From positions 10,874,298 through 10,938,297 of the forward strand of contig NC_088643.1 of assembly GCF_964019385.1 (NCBI RefSeq): a stretch of 64,000 nt of DNA, written 5' to 3'. The DNA is from Sycon ciliatum (Eukaryota; Porifera; Calcarea; Leucosolenida; Sycettidae). Below are positions 43,468-55,279 of this stretch, one piece after another; the stretch's first letter is position 1; every line of letters starts with the position of its first letter. A program made the position numbers and the translations under genes. The notes under the pieces are model-generated. The model was not told the DNA's origin, ran no database searches, and saw nothing but the letters and a program-made list of their open reading frames with translations.

Positions 43468-46400
43468 TTATCACGACTGACCAAAGCATGTGTTCAATCG
43501 CTAAAAAGGGGTCAAATATAAGCGGTCAATATAGCCCTAAGGAGTGAAATATGCAGGAATATTTGACTGCTTAGGTATGGGAAAAACCTATGTGAGTCAA
43601 TAGACTCAATACTAAGGGAGTAATATGAGGTTTTGCAACACGATATGACGCGATACAGGCTTGGAATAACAGCGATGAGAGACTTGGTCGTGTGCGACTA
43701 CATTTTGTTGTAGATCTTCCTGTAATGAGCCAGGTCTCCTGTGGACTGTAGATCTTCTGGCTGGGACAGCCTGCCGGAGCGACACCTGTGCAATGCTGCT
43801 GGCCCTGGGCCAGTGCTGGCACATACACTATGCAGTAACATTACAACGACATTCTACAAGTGCACGAAGAGTTCGTGTCTGTCGTTCGGCCAAACCAAAC
43901 GACAACCCATGCTGAGTCTGAGCCAGGTCTGACACGCATGGTGCCAAGGGACAAGCGGTCGGCAGACGTTCTAAAAAAGCTTGTATCAAGAATGGATCTG
44001 ACATGCTGTCACCAGCAGTAGATTCACAAACCCGCCGAAAAACTCGGAAGATCGCGTGGCTGCAATTATGTCATTGCTCTAACTACTAAACTATCGTCTC
44101 TTCCTTGTGACACCTCCCCTCCACAGTCCACGCGCACAAAACCACCACGTGGAGGCTTTGACGGGCGATCTGCCACGATCGACCACAGACATGTGGAGAA
44201 TGCCTACTTGCAACGACTTTTATCACAGCGAGAACACGAGTGGAGTCACCCTGTGCACCACTCCCGGCCCTGGTGGAAAGACCATGAAGGCTTCCAAGAC
44301 TGAAGTCACTAGCTGTTTGTTGTGTTGACGATAGTTCGCGCTCAAGCAGGAACTGAGCTGAACGGAGCCAGGACACACATGTACACTCGTATATTATTGT
44401 CATTCAGCCTCGGCAAACGGGAAGGAAATGCCTAGGACAGGAAAAGGACAAAAACGAGATAAAAACCTGCCTGTTCCGTGCCGTGTTCATGGTGATGATG
44501 CATTCGCATCCCTAGCCCTGTAGCCTGTAGGAGTTGACGTTTGCTTCGAAGTAGTTGTCTGTCGTTGGGGTAAAAGACTAAGTGCTCCCTGCACGTGCGC
44601 GATGCGGCTTGAGTTGGCATGAACCGTCCTCGGGGAGTGGTTTAAATACGACTCATTACGTATGCAAGGTCACATTCATCTATTGTAGTCCTGTCGATGT
44701 TGCAGGACTTGTAGTCTGTACAGCTCGCTGCTCTGACCGCCCTTTCCAGTTCCCATGGCCATATGCCCTGGCCGAATACCCTGAGTCCAAGTGAAGATTA
44801 CCCACACGGCCACAGCAACAAACACGCCAGAGTAGTATTCAGCTGAGCAACATGAGTTTGGCCTGCTTCCACTTTCACAATCAACAAGAAACTGCTCATG
44901 CTCAAGTGAACGAGTTGCTATTTCGGTCGCCTTTAGCCGAGGCCACAACGAGATACGTACGCATGACCATGACCTGACGACCGTGCAAAGAAACAAGTTA
45001 GTTCCGTTCGGGCTGCAGCCTAGAGTGATCCTCCTGAGTCGCTCCCCAGTAATGTTTCCAGCCAAGCTGCCTTCACTTCACTCTTTTCACTCAGTTCAAC
45101 CTTCCAAAAAATAATAGACATCCCTCCACTCCAGCCTACCACCCCCCCCCCCCCCCCACACACACACACTGCGCGTGTACATGCACACCTACAATGTACA
45201 TAGGAGATCAAACATACAAGGATTACCGATCATCAGTCAGCAACTGATCGGAAACATAGTAAGACAGTAAGTACACTGTTCAAGTGCACCAACACAGGTA
45301 CATGTACATGCAGACCAGTGCCAGTGGTAGCCTCTTGAACTTGAAGGTCACACAGACTAACAGCTAGGCACACAACACGCAACAGGATACGGATATGGTC
45401 AATATCCATGTCCTTCCGTCATCCGCCCAGTGGCCATAGCGGTACCTAGCTAGTGGCAGCAGTGGTTCTGGTACTTGTACTAGTACAGTGGGTAGTGATC
45501 ATAAGATCTGGACCTTCATTCTCAGGCGCGCGCACTATGAAAACCCCATGGACACAGACGAATAAAAACCGTACCTACCTCTACCTCGCCATGAATGATT
45601 GTTCTTGCTGTATAATTATGCAGGGCAGGTTTTGGAGTGGAACTGGCCGTGTACTACTACTACTAGTACTAGACCATAATCATTATTGTCGATACAACTG
45701 CGCGAGCAGAACATTGACAGCAAGAGTCAATTCCTGCCACAAGTGACGCTTCCTAATTGAGCACCACTTACGCACCAATCGAACGCGCTTTCTGCCTGCA
45801 AAAGCTTCTTTGCACTGTCGTATTCTACGTTCGTGGGCAGGCCTAGCCTAGCGCTTAGCAGCTGTTTGTCCGCTCAGTTTCTACTACTACTTACAGCGAT
45901 CCTTCTAGCTAGCTAGTAACGCACCCAATCGTAGTTCCGTGCTACTGCTAGCTCTCTCAAGACGCAAGCGCGAGTGGTTCTACTCTGCGGTATTTACGCT
46001 GCAGGCGATGGCTCGTCAGCAACTCGCCAGCTGAGCACAAATTTTTGATGGATGATCGACCGCTTGACCATTCAAACGTAATGACATCGGTCGGAACACA
46101 GGACGTCAAAACTCTGCGTCAGCGCAAACTGCGAGCCATCCAGCCTGGGGATCTTCAAAACTATTTTCCCCCACTTGAGTTGAGCGTGCAGTATACCACC
46201 TCCCGCTGGTCCGCGGCACGAATTTTACATTTACGTTACGACTTTCCACAGTGAATACGAGTGGTTATCTGTGAGAGGTCCTCGGTCCAGTAGCTCAGCT
46301 TTGCCCACCAGGCTGACTCCTCACGACGGCGGACAGCCATAGTACACCGCCGGATCACGGGTCGTTCAACGAGCAGACTGCTGGGAGGAACTGAAGACAT

Positions 46401-47604
46401 TGAAGTTACGCGGGTCGGGACGCTGGGGCTCCACCGAATAGCACTGCGGCCAGCTGTGGAGCAGGAAAGCATCTTTTGTGCCACTGACATGAACGAGAAG
46501 TGAAAACGTGGTATTGCACGGCTTGCAGAGGTCTAGGGAAGAAGATCAGATCAGTTTCAGCTGGTAGCCACTGCCACTGCACACAGCTAGCGTCAGACGA
46601 CACCTTGCCCGCCGACCCTGCTAACCTAAGTCCTTTTCGCACATTCGTCTCGAAGACGCTGCTACGTCGTTCCACGGTCCACCCGGATCCACCGCAGAAA
46701 GACATTTTCTGGTGAAAAGGGGTCAAGTGACGACGTCATTTCTAGGCTTTTGTAGTGACGGCACTGGAGCATCACCGAAATCAGTTGAAAGAGAGGTGAA
46801 AGTAAATTGGCAACGATAGGTCACATCGTGCCGAGTACGGATTGGCAGGGAGTAGAAACGCTGCTCAAAGAGTTCTCCCATTTGTGAAGTGGTCCGCGCA
46901 GTTGAGCATCGCAATCGGTGGTCATCAGGCACCGCCGTTTCAAAGCGCGTGGCACAGTACTCTGTCAGTGGCGTGACCGGGTTTCGAGGCTTTCAGGCGT
47001 GTTGGAAAACTGCGTCGTTCGCTTGGCGAAGTCGCTCGGGCGCAACCGTGATAGCTCTCTGCCCAAGTGTGCTGCTGTTGCTGATGCCAGCGGTGGTGGT
47101 GGTGGAGGAGGTGGTGCCCTGATACGGCTACTGCTGCAGATGCTGGAGCCTGGAGGCGAAGAAAAAAGTGCGCAAACCTTGTCACTGCCGATGCTGTTCC
47201 TTGGGCAGAATCCAGGGTGCCTCGGGCTGATGTTACTGCTGTCCTAGCGTGTGCTGCTGGTTTGTCAAGTCTCACGCTAGCTGACTACAGCTAGTGCTAC
47301 GAATCAGACGAACGGTAGACTAGCACTGCCTGCCGACGGGCGCTGTAAGGGGAACTTCTCATCTGCCAGGCGTGGGCAGTCAGTCACACGTCCTCTGGAC
47401 CCGACGGCCAACTCGGGCATGTTGCTGCTGCCCATCGTGGCCAGGACTCGAAGGTGGAAGGAAAAATGCTCGGGACGACGGACAACGGAAGCCGCGCGAT
47501 GTACTGGCGCTGAGCTGGAGAGAGGGTACTGCTGTAGACAGGAGCGGAGGGCACGTGTATCAATGAACTTCCGTAGTAGTACTGGTAGTGGTTGCAGTAG
47601 CAGA

Positions 47605-50600
47605 ATGGCTGCCTCATTAGCAGCAAACTGTGTTTTACTGGCAATGGTTATGACCTGTTTACTGCAGGGCGCGCATGCACAGACACAGGTCCTGTTCAGC
47701 GTCAACGAAACGGCCGTGCCAGGAGAGTGTGTGCACGACCTGACCGGTCCACAGGGCAACCTACCACTGGGCACCATCTGCCTGCAGCCACCGCAGAACA
47801 TCCCGTTTGCCATTGACGCGACCAGCCTGTGCTTTGAGGTGGCGCAGGGTCGCGACCTGGACTACGAATCCCTACCGGACGGCAACAATCAGATCACGTT
47901 TCAGGCGGTGTGCACACTGCCGTCGGCCATACCGCTGGTCCTGTCCATCACCGTGACGATACTTGACGTGAACGACAACGCGCCGAGGTTCTCGCCGTCG
48001 AGCATCAACATCACGCTGAACGAGGGCTCGGTGGCGGGGACGCTGGTCACCGGGCTGAACGCCGTGGATCCGGACTCCGGCACGCTGGGCCAGGCGGGCA
48101 TCGTGTACAAGCTGGACCCATTGTCCAACGTGGATAATATATTCCAGATCATCGGCTCGAGCGGCACGTCGCAGCTGGTTGTGCGGGGACCGCTGGATCA
48201 CGAGGGCCCGCAGCCGAACTACACGGTCACCGTGCTGGCGGAGGACGGCGGCGGCCGGACCGGCCGCCTGACGGTGCACATCAAGGTCGGCGACGTCAAC
48301 GACAATGCGCCCGTGTTTGTGCAGCGCGACTACTCGGCCTCGGTCAACGAGAGCCTGCGACTGCACACGCCGGTGCTGACGGTGCGTGCCGACGACGACG
48401 ACAGCGGGCCCAACGCCAACGTCCAGTACTCCATCAGCATGAGCTCGGCGACCGACGGCAACGGCTCTCTGCTGACCATCGATCCGCACAGCGGCGCCAT
48501 CAGCACCACCAGGCGTCCGCTCACGCTTGGCGTGCACACGTTCGCGCTGACGGCCACAGACGGCGCGTTCGCGGACACGGCCACTCTGACGCTGACGGTG
48601 CAGGACGTCAACGACAACCGCCCCACCTTGACGCGCAGCTGTGCACACACGCTGGTCTTCGAAGAGCCTGGTCCGGCGGTCGGCACCACGCTGTGCCAGT
48701 TCTACGTGACCGATACCGACCTGGCGCTGAACGGACTCGTCAACATTTCGCTGGCCGGCAGCAACGGCATTTTCGTGCTCAGTCTGCCGACGAGCGAGCT
48801 TGTGTCCCCGCCGGTGACTGTGCCAGTGCAGTTGGCGGCCGCGTTGGACTACGAGACGGCCACTCAGCACACCATCCAGCTGACCGTCGCGGATAACGGC
48901 AGTCCGTCGCTGAGCAGCACTCTGGACGTGCTGGTGCTGGTCAACGACTCCAACGAGTTCCCGCCGCGCTTCCAGGCCGACGGCTACCGTCTTGTGCTGG
49001 AAGAGGACACGGCCACCGACGTACCAGTGCTGACGGTATCGGCCACGGACCCGGACCGCTCCAGCAGCTCCATCACGTACAGCATCGAGTCAGTGACGAG
49101 CCTGGTTGCCGGCGGCTGGTTCCGCATGGACGCTCTCACCGGCGTCATCTACACGACGAGCACCGTGGACCGAGAGATCCTGCCCGTGTTCAACTTGACG
49201 GTGGGCGCACGCGATACCGGCCTTCAGGGCGGCGTTGCCGTCTCACTGCTTTCCACCGTCATCGTGGAGGGTTTCCTGCTGGACGTCAACGACAACGCGC
49301 CCATGTTCTTCTCGCCGAGCTACTCGGGCCGTGTGCTGGAGAACAGCACCGCTGGCACATCGGTCGCCAAAGTCGTGGCCAACGATCAGGACGACGGCGA
49401 CAACGGAACGGTGGTCTTCGCGCTGCTAAACGCCGACGGCACGCCGAGCGCCGACTTCAGCGTCGACTCGTTCGGCGAGGTGACGGTGTCCGCTGGAAGC
49501 GCGCTGGATCGCGAGACGCGCGACTCGTTCAGCCTGACGTGTGTGGCGAGCGATCTCGGTCAGCCGCCGCTGAGAGCTCAAGTGCCGATCAATATAACCG
49601 TCGTCGACGTCAACGATCACCCGCCCGTACTGTACCCTCTCGTGTATCATTGTAACATACGGGAAAACATGGCGGCAGGGCAGCTATGCACGACCATCTC
49701 GGCCACTGATGACGACCTGGGGGAGAATGCCCGGGTCACGTACCGGATTCTGGGGGGCAACACTGGCAGCAGGTTCACGGTGGACGGGTCGTCGGGCGAG
49801 CTGACCAATGCATCTCCTCTGGACGCCGACACAGTTAACACGTACACACTTACAGTACAAGCCGTCGATGCAGCCGGACTGGTGTCCCTGGTCAACGCAG
49901 TGGTCAACATCAGCGTTCTGAACGAGCGCGACGTACCTCCGGCGTTCATCAATCCCGAGTATTCCTTCTCCGTTGCTGAAAACGCCACACTCGCCACCAT
50001 CGTCGGCTCCGTGATGGCCGCAAGCCAAGAAGTCGGAACAAGCTCCGGTGCGATCCTGTACTCAATAGCCAGCGGCGACCCAAGCAATGAGTTCACGGTG
50101 AACCGAACAAGCGGCATCATCACCACAAACATGCCGCTCGACCGAGAACGTCAGGACTTCTACGAGCTGCAGCTGGAGGCGGAGGAGGTCGGTAGCCCGC
50201 CACTTTACACGCTGGTGACGGTCAACATCAGCATTGTCGATGTCAATGACAACCCACCGTCGTTCGGCAAGGACATGGATGCGGCGTACGTCCGAGAGTG
50301 CCACCCGGTGAACGCCGACGCAATCTACACGGCCAACGCCACCGACAGCGACTTTCACAAGGCCGGTCGCGTGCGCTACAGTCTCCTCAATACGAGCGAC
50401 TCCGGCTTCGCCATCGACAAGCTGAGCGGCGAGCTAACGCTGACACAGAGCCTGGACTTTGAACAGGCACGCTACGAGACCGTGCTGATCAAGGCGGCCG
50501 ATCGCGGTGCCGTGCGTCTCACAAGTACACTAACCCTGTCCATTAATGTCTTGGTAAGTTTACACACACGTCCTCCCTCTCTTACATACACCTCTTCCCT

Positions 50601-53600
50601 CTCTTACATACACCTCTTCCCTCTCTTTTACATACACCTCTTCCCTCTCTTTTACATACACCTCTTCCCTCTCTCTTACATACGCCTCTTCCCTCTCTTT
50701 TACATACACCTCTTCCCTCTCTCTTACATACGCCTCTTCCCTCTCTTACATACGCCTCTTCCCTCTCTTACATACACCTCTTCCCTCTCTTACACACACC
50801 TCTTCCCTCTCTTACATACGCCTCTTCCCTCTCTTACATACACCTCTTCTCTCTCTTACATACACCTCTTCCCTCTCTTACATACGCATCTTCCCTCTCT
50901 TACATACACCTCTTCTCTCTCTTACATACACCTCTTCCCTCTCTTACATACGCATCTTCCCTCTCTTACATACACCTCTTCCCTCTCTCTTACATACGCC
51001 TCTTCCCTCTCTTACATACGCCTCTTCCCTCTCTTACATACACCTCTTCCCTCTCTCTTACATACGCCTCTTCCCTCTCTTACATACGCCTCTTCCCTCT
51101 CTTACATACGCCTCTTCCCTCTCTTACATACACCTCTTCCCTCTCTCTTACATACACCTCTTCCCTCTCTCTTACATACACCTCTTCCCTCTCTTACATA
51201 CACCTCTTCCTCTCTTACATACACCGCTTCCCTCTCTTACATACACCTCTTCCCTCTCTTACATACACCTCTTCCCTCTCTCTTACATACACCTCTTCCC
51301 TCTCTTCGCTACCTTATTATTGTGAAGAACCTCTCGTTTAGATTTGCGAAATGCCTCTATTCCAAATCTCAAATCAGTCCATTCATCTCTTATTAGCCTC
51401 TGGCTATTGTGAGAATATAGGTGTAAAATGACCAAGATTTCTGTACGGCTCAACACAACAATCAGGATTATGTGCCATTGGCCCGTCTTGAAAATCAAGC
51501 TTTTTTTCAAACGCGACAGGCGTATAATAATGTCCACGCACATTGCGAAATTCAGCCGCAATTTGTCGCGCAGTAAAATGTACAATACCATTTTTGCACA
51601 CGTGTTTGATGCCTCGAATGAGTCGTCGAAAATGTTAACCAGTGGTATCAAGCATTGGTGTGATCTATACATATGTACTTCTTCCTGCTCTATGTTCTCT
51701 GCAGGACTGCAATGACATTGCACCTGTATTCACGCAGTCCCTTTTCACAGGCTCCGTCAACGAGGCCGAATCGCCGCCGATGAACGTGCTGAGGGTCTCG
51801 GCAACCGACGATGACTTCGCCGGCAACACAACGCTGACCTACTCGCTTCTAAGTCCGGGCAAGGTTCCGTTCGGCATCATGCCCAAGTCCGGCTACATTT
51901 ACGTCAGTCAGCCGTTGGATCGGGAAAACACGTCTGTGTATAGATTCACAGTGGTCGTGTCCGATGGTCTCCTGCGGAACCAGTCCACAGTCGAGATCAG
52001 CATCACGGACACCAACGACAATGCCCCGGTGTTCAGCACGCGCAGGTACGTGTTCAGCACGCCCGAGTTCGACTACAGCCGCAATCTGCCCGCGCTGCCG
52101 GCGTACGTAGGCACGGTTAACGCCACAGACACGGACCTGGGATCCAATGCAGCCGTGCGCTACTCGCTAGCCACAAACACGTCGGATTTCACCATCGACT
52201 CCAAGTCGGGCGAGATATCGGTTCTCTCGCAGCTGGACAGAGAAGCAGAGGACATGTACTGGCTGGAGGTGGTAGCCAGGGATAAGGGCAACCCGTCACT
52301 GAACAGCACGAGCATGGTGCAGATCATCGTGACGGACGTGAACGACCACGCTCCCGTGTTCGTGCAGCCGCCGCCGTCCATGAAGGCGCTGGTCAAGATT
52401 GACGAGACGGCGCCAATCGGCATGGTCCTCTTCACCGTCAAGGCGCAGGACGCCGACGACGGCGAGAACGCTCGCGTCACGTTCCGCTGGGGCGGCCACC
52501 CGCCCGCACTGTTCTCGCTCAACGAGACGTCGGGCGTCATCAGCACCATCGCGCCGCTCGACTACGAATCCAGCCAGCTGATAACCCTGAGCATTAATGC
52601 CACCGACGGCGGGAGCCCGCAGCTGTCCAGCTTTGCGAAGATCGACATTCAGATTCGCGACATCAACGACGAGCCGCCCGTCTTCGTCAACACTAGCGGC
52701 CTGACGCTGAGCTTCGTCGAGGACCACCCGGTCAACACGGAGCTGACGCGGATCATCGCCGTCGACCGCGAGGACATGACCAACGGCAATGGCCGTGTGA
52801 GATACTCGCTGGTCAGTCAGGACGCAGCCATCACCAGTATGTTCACCGTGGATGTGAACACCGGAGCAATCTACCTGCGCCGCGCGTTCAACTACTCGTC
52901 CGTCCGCCAGTTCACGCTCATCATTCAAGCCAGCGATCAGCCGACGATCGGCACGCAGATGTCGTCGACGTACACGCTCAACCTGGACGTCCTGCAGGAC
53001 AAGGACACCGGGCCGTACTTCCCCAAGCCGATCAGCACCGTCGACGTCCTGGAGAATGTCACTGTCGGGACGCGCTTCCTGAGAGTGCTTGCGTTGGACA
53101 GGTATGTAGCACCACACCGCATTCCCACATTCCACTACGTGCTTGCACTGAACTCCGCCTTCCCACATTCCATATCTGCTTGCGCTGATGCAGTCCAGTA
53201 CTGTATTTTCCGGAGTGTAGGCTGCGTTTTAAACGCTAATACTATGCCCAAAAGAAGTCGGTGCGGCTTATACCACGGTGGTCAAATAAAGTACAGGGCA
53301 GATGTCTGTATTTCGCAAATCAAAAATCTGGGTGCGGCATACACTCCAGTGTGGCGTATACTCCAGCGTGGCATATACTCCAGTGCGGCTTAAACTCCGG
53401 AAAGTACTGTACTACTTGCTTTCAGTTGGTCCTTCAGAGCTCACTGCAAATAATGGATCTTTCGCTGCCATGAAAAATTAAAATGAAGTTCACATTGAAA
53501 CTATGCTGGCTTGCAGCGAAGACATCACTTGCGTTTGTGACGGTGTAGGGTTTGCCAGTGCAGTGGAGCTTGTACATCTTAGAGGAGTACAAATAGGTCC

Positions 53601-54466
53601 ATGTTTCATTGCTACTCCAGTCTTCTATGCATGCATGGGCTTTTGACGTACATGTGTGTGTGTTGCCAGAAACATTGCTGCAATCATTCGGCTAGTTAAC
53701 ATACGAAGTACATAATACTCTGATGAGTGTTCGTGTTGTTGTGCATTCATTCTGCTATCCTGCTTACAGAGATGCCGGTTCCAATGGCAAACTCCAATAC
53801 AGGATCTTGTCGCAGGTGCCGGAGCGCCAAGTGGGCGCCGCCAGCACTCTGGCTCACTTCGCCATCAACAACTCCACCGGCTGGCTGTCCACGGTGCTTC
53901 CGCTGGACTTTGAGAGCGTGCAGCGCTTCTACCTGGACATCCAGGCCACGGATATGTCGGCCAGCATGCGCAGCGCCAACGCCTCGCTCACCATCCAGGT
54001 GGTGAACCAGAATGAGCACTCGCCCGTGTTCCCGCCCGACCAGCTGCTGCGCCTGTTCGAGGACGAGCGCCTCGACCGCGTGGTGTTCACGGCCACGGCT
54101 CAGGACCAGGACGACGGCGTCTTCGGGCAGATCGTCTACGCGTTCCGCCTGAGTGACGGGTCGCTGGCGCTGCAGGACGGCCCGTTCTCCATCAACGCCA
54201 CGACCGGCCAGGTGTGGCTTAAGAGCGGTCTGGACTACGAGAGACGACGCTACTACGTCCTGCAGATTCGCGGTAGTGACACTCTCGGAGACCCCAGCGG
54301 CAAGTACAGCGAGCTCATGCTTAACGTATCTGTGCAGGTGAGTAGCACGTGTGACCGTAGTACAGTTGGTCTATGTCATTGTGCACAGACCTTTAAGCCC
54401 ATTGCGCATTGCCGGTCAAAATATGGAAAGTATGGGTGATGCGTGTGAGTACACTGGGATCAGGTG

Positions 54467-54501
<35 letters not shown>

Positions 54502-55224
54502 GTGCGCGTGTGTGTGTGCGCGTGCAAGTGTGTGTGTGTGTGCGCGTGTGTGTGTGCGCGTGCAAGTGTGTGTGTGTGTGTGTGCCGTGTGTGTGTGTGT
54601 GCATGTGTGTGCGCGTGCGCGTGTGTGTGTGTGTGTGTGTGTGGTGTGTGTGTGTGCCAGCTAGTTCACTTGGTGGATGCACTTATGCCAGATAGTGACT
54701 TGGGTCTGGTGCCATCAGGCTCGACTACTTGTCGTACCTGCCACCTTTGTTGGTTCAGTGTCCATATATTTTCTATTCGAAGTATACAATACCTGTTGAT
54801 CAATGAGCTACTTCTGGCAAGATTAGGTATTATGCACTCAATGGTGCTAGTGATGTCTAAATCAGATCCACTCTGATTTAGCCACCCAAACTAGTGGCAC
54901 GTATTACCTTCACTGGGGCCAGGGGTAACTGCAGCGGCAGATCCAGCGATCTCTACAGGGGGGTTCCAGTTTAGTCAAAACTGAATAGCTGATACGTGTA
55001 CATACATATGGCCTCCAGTAGTACATATGCAAAAATTTAGAGGGTTCCGCGGAACGCCTGGAACCCCTCCTGGATCCGCCCCTGAACTGAGGTTGGACCC
55101 CGGGACGGATACTTTGATGGTGCCAATCCCTTTTTAAGTGAGATCATTTCCGAGTCCACCCAGCATTTGGGGGTTTCAGGGTAGTCGGCCAGAGTTGCAT
55201 CTAATTTGTGGTTGTGTTTGTGAA

Positions 55225-55279
<55 letters not shown>

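Larger units (their letters stand above)
36213..47604. other. 11-kb gene-poor region, dense in MITEs and hairpins
   Basis: No convincing coding gene was found. It carries the palindromes and MITEs listed separately between 36693 and 43467, poly-C/poly-G pairs (37518-37531, 37541-37558), poly-C at 45142-45157, a CAACAA run (40264-40290) and a GGT/GGA run (47090-47115). ORFs of 60-170 codons at 42560-42934, 44086-44403, 46045-46254, 46406-46726 and 47304-47813 show no family features. The last 1.5 kb probably contains the cadherin promoter and 5' UTR. Confidence 0.5.

Noticed and set aside
47304..47813. 169-codon minus-strand ORF at the cadherin start
   Set aside because: It overlaps the cadherin signal peptide exon and has no domain features.
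53102..53393. C-terminal extension of cadherin exon 2
   Set aside because: It follows a good donor (GTATGT) and runs into a MITE; splicing to 53770 restores a cadherin repeat in phase.
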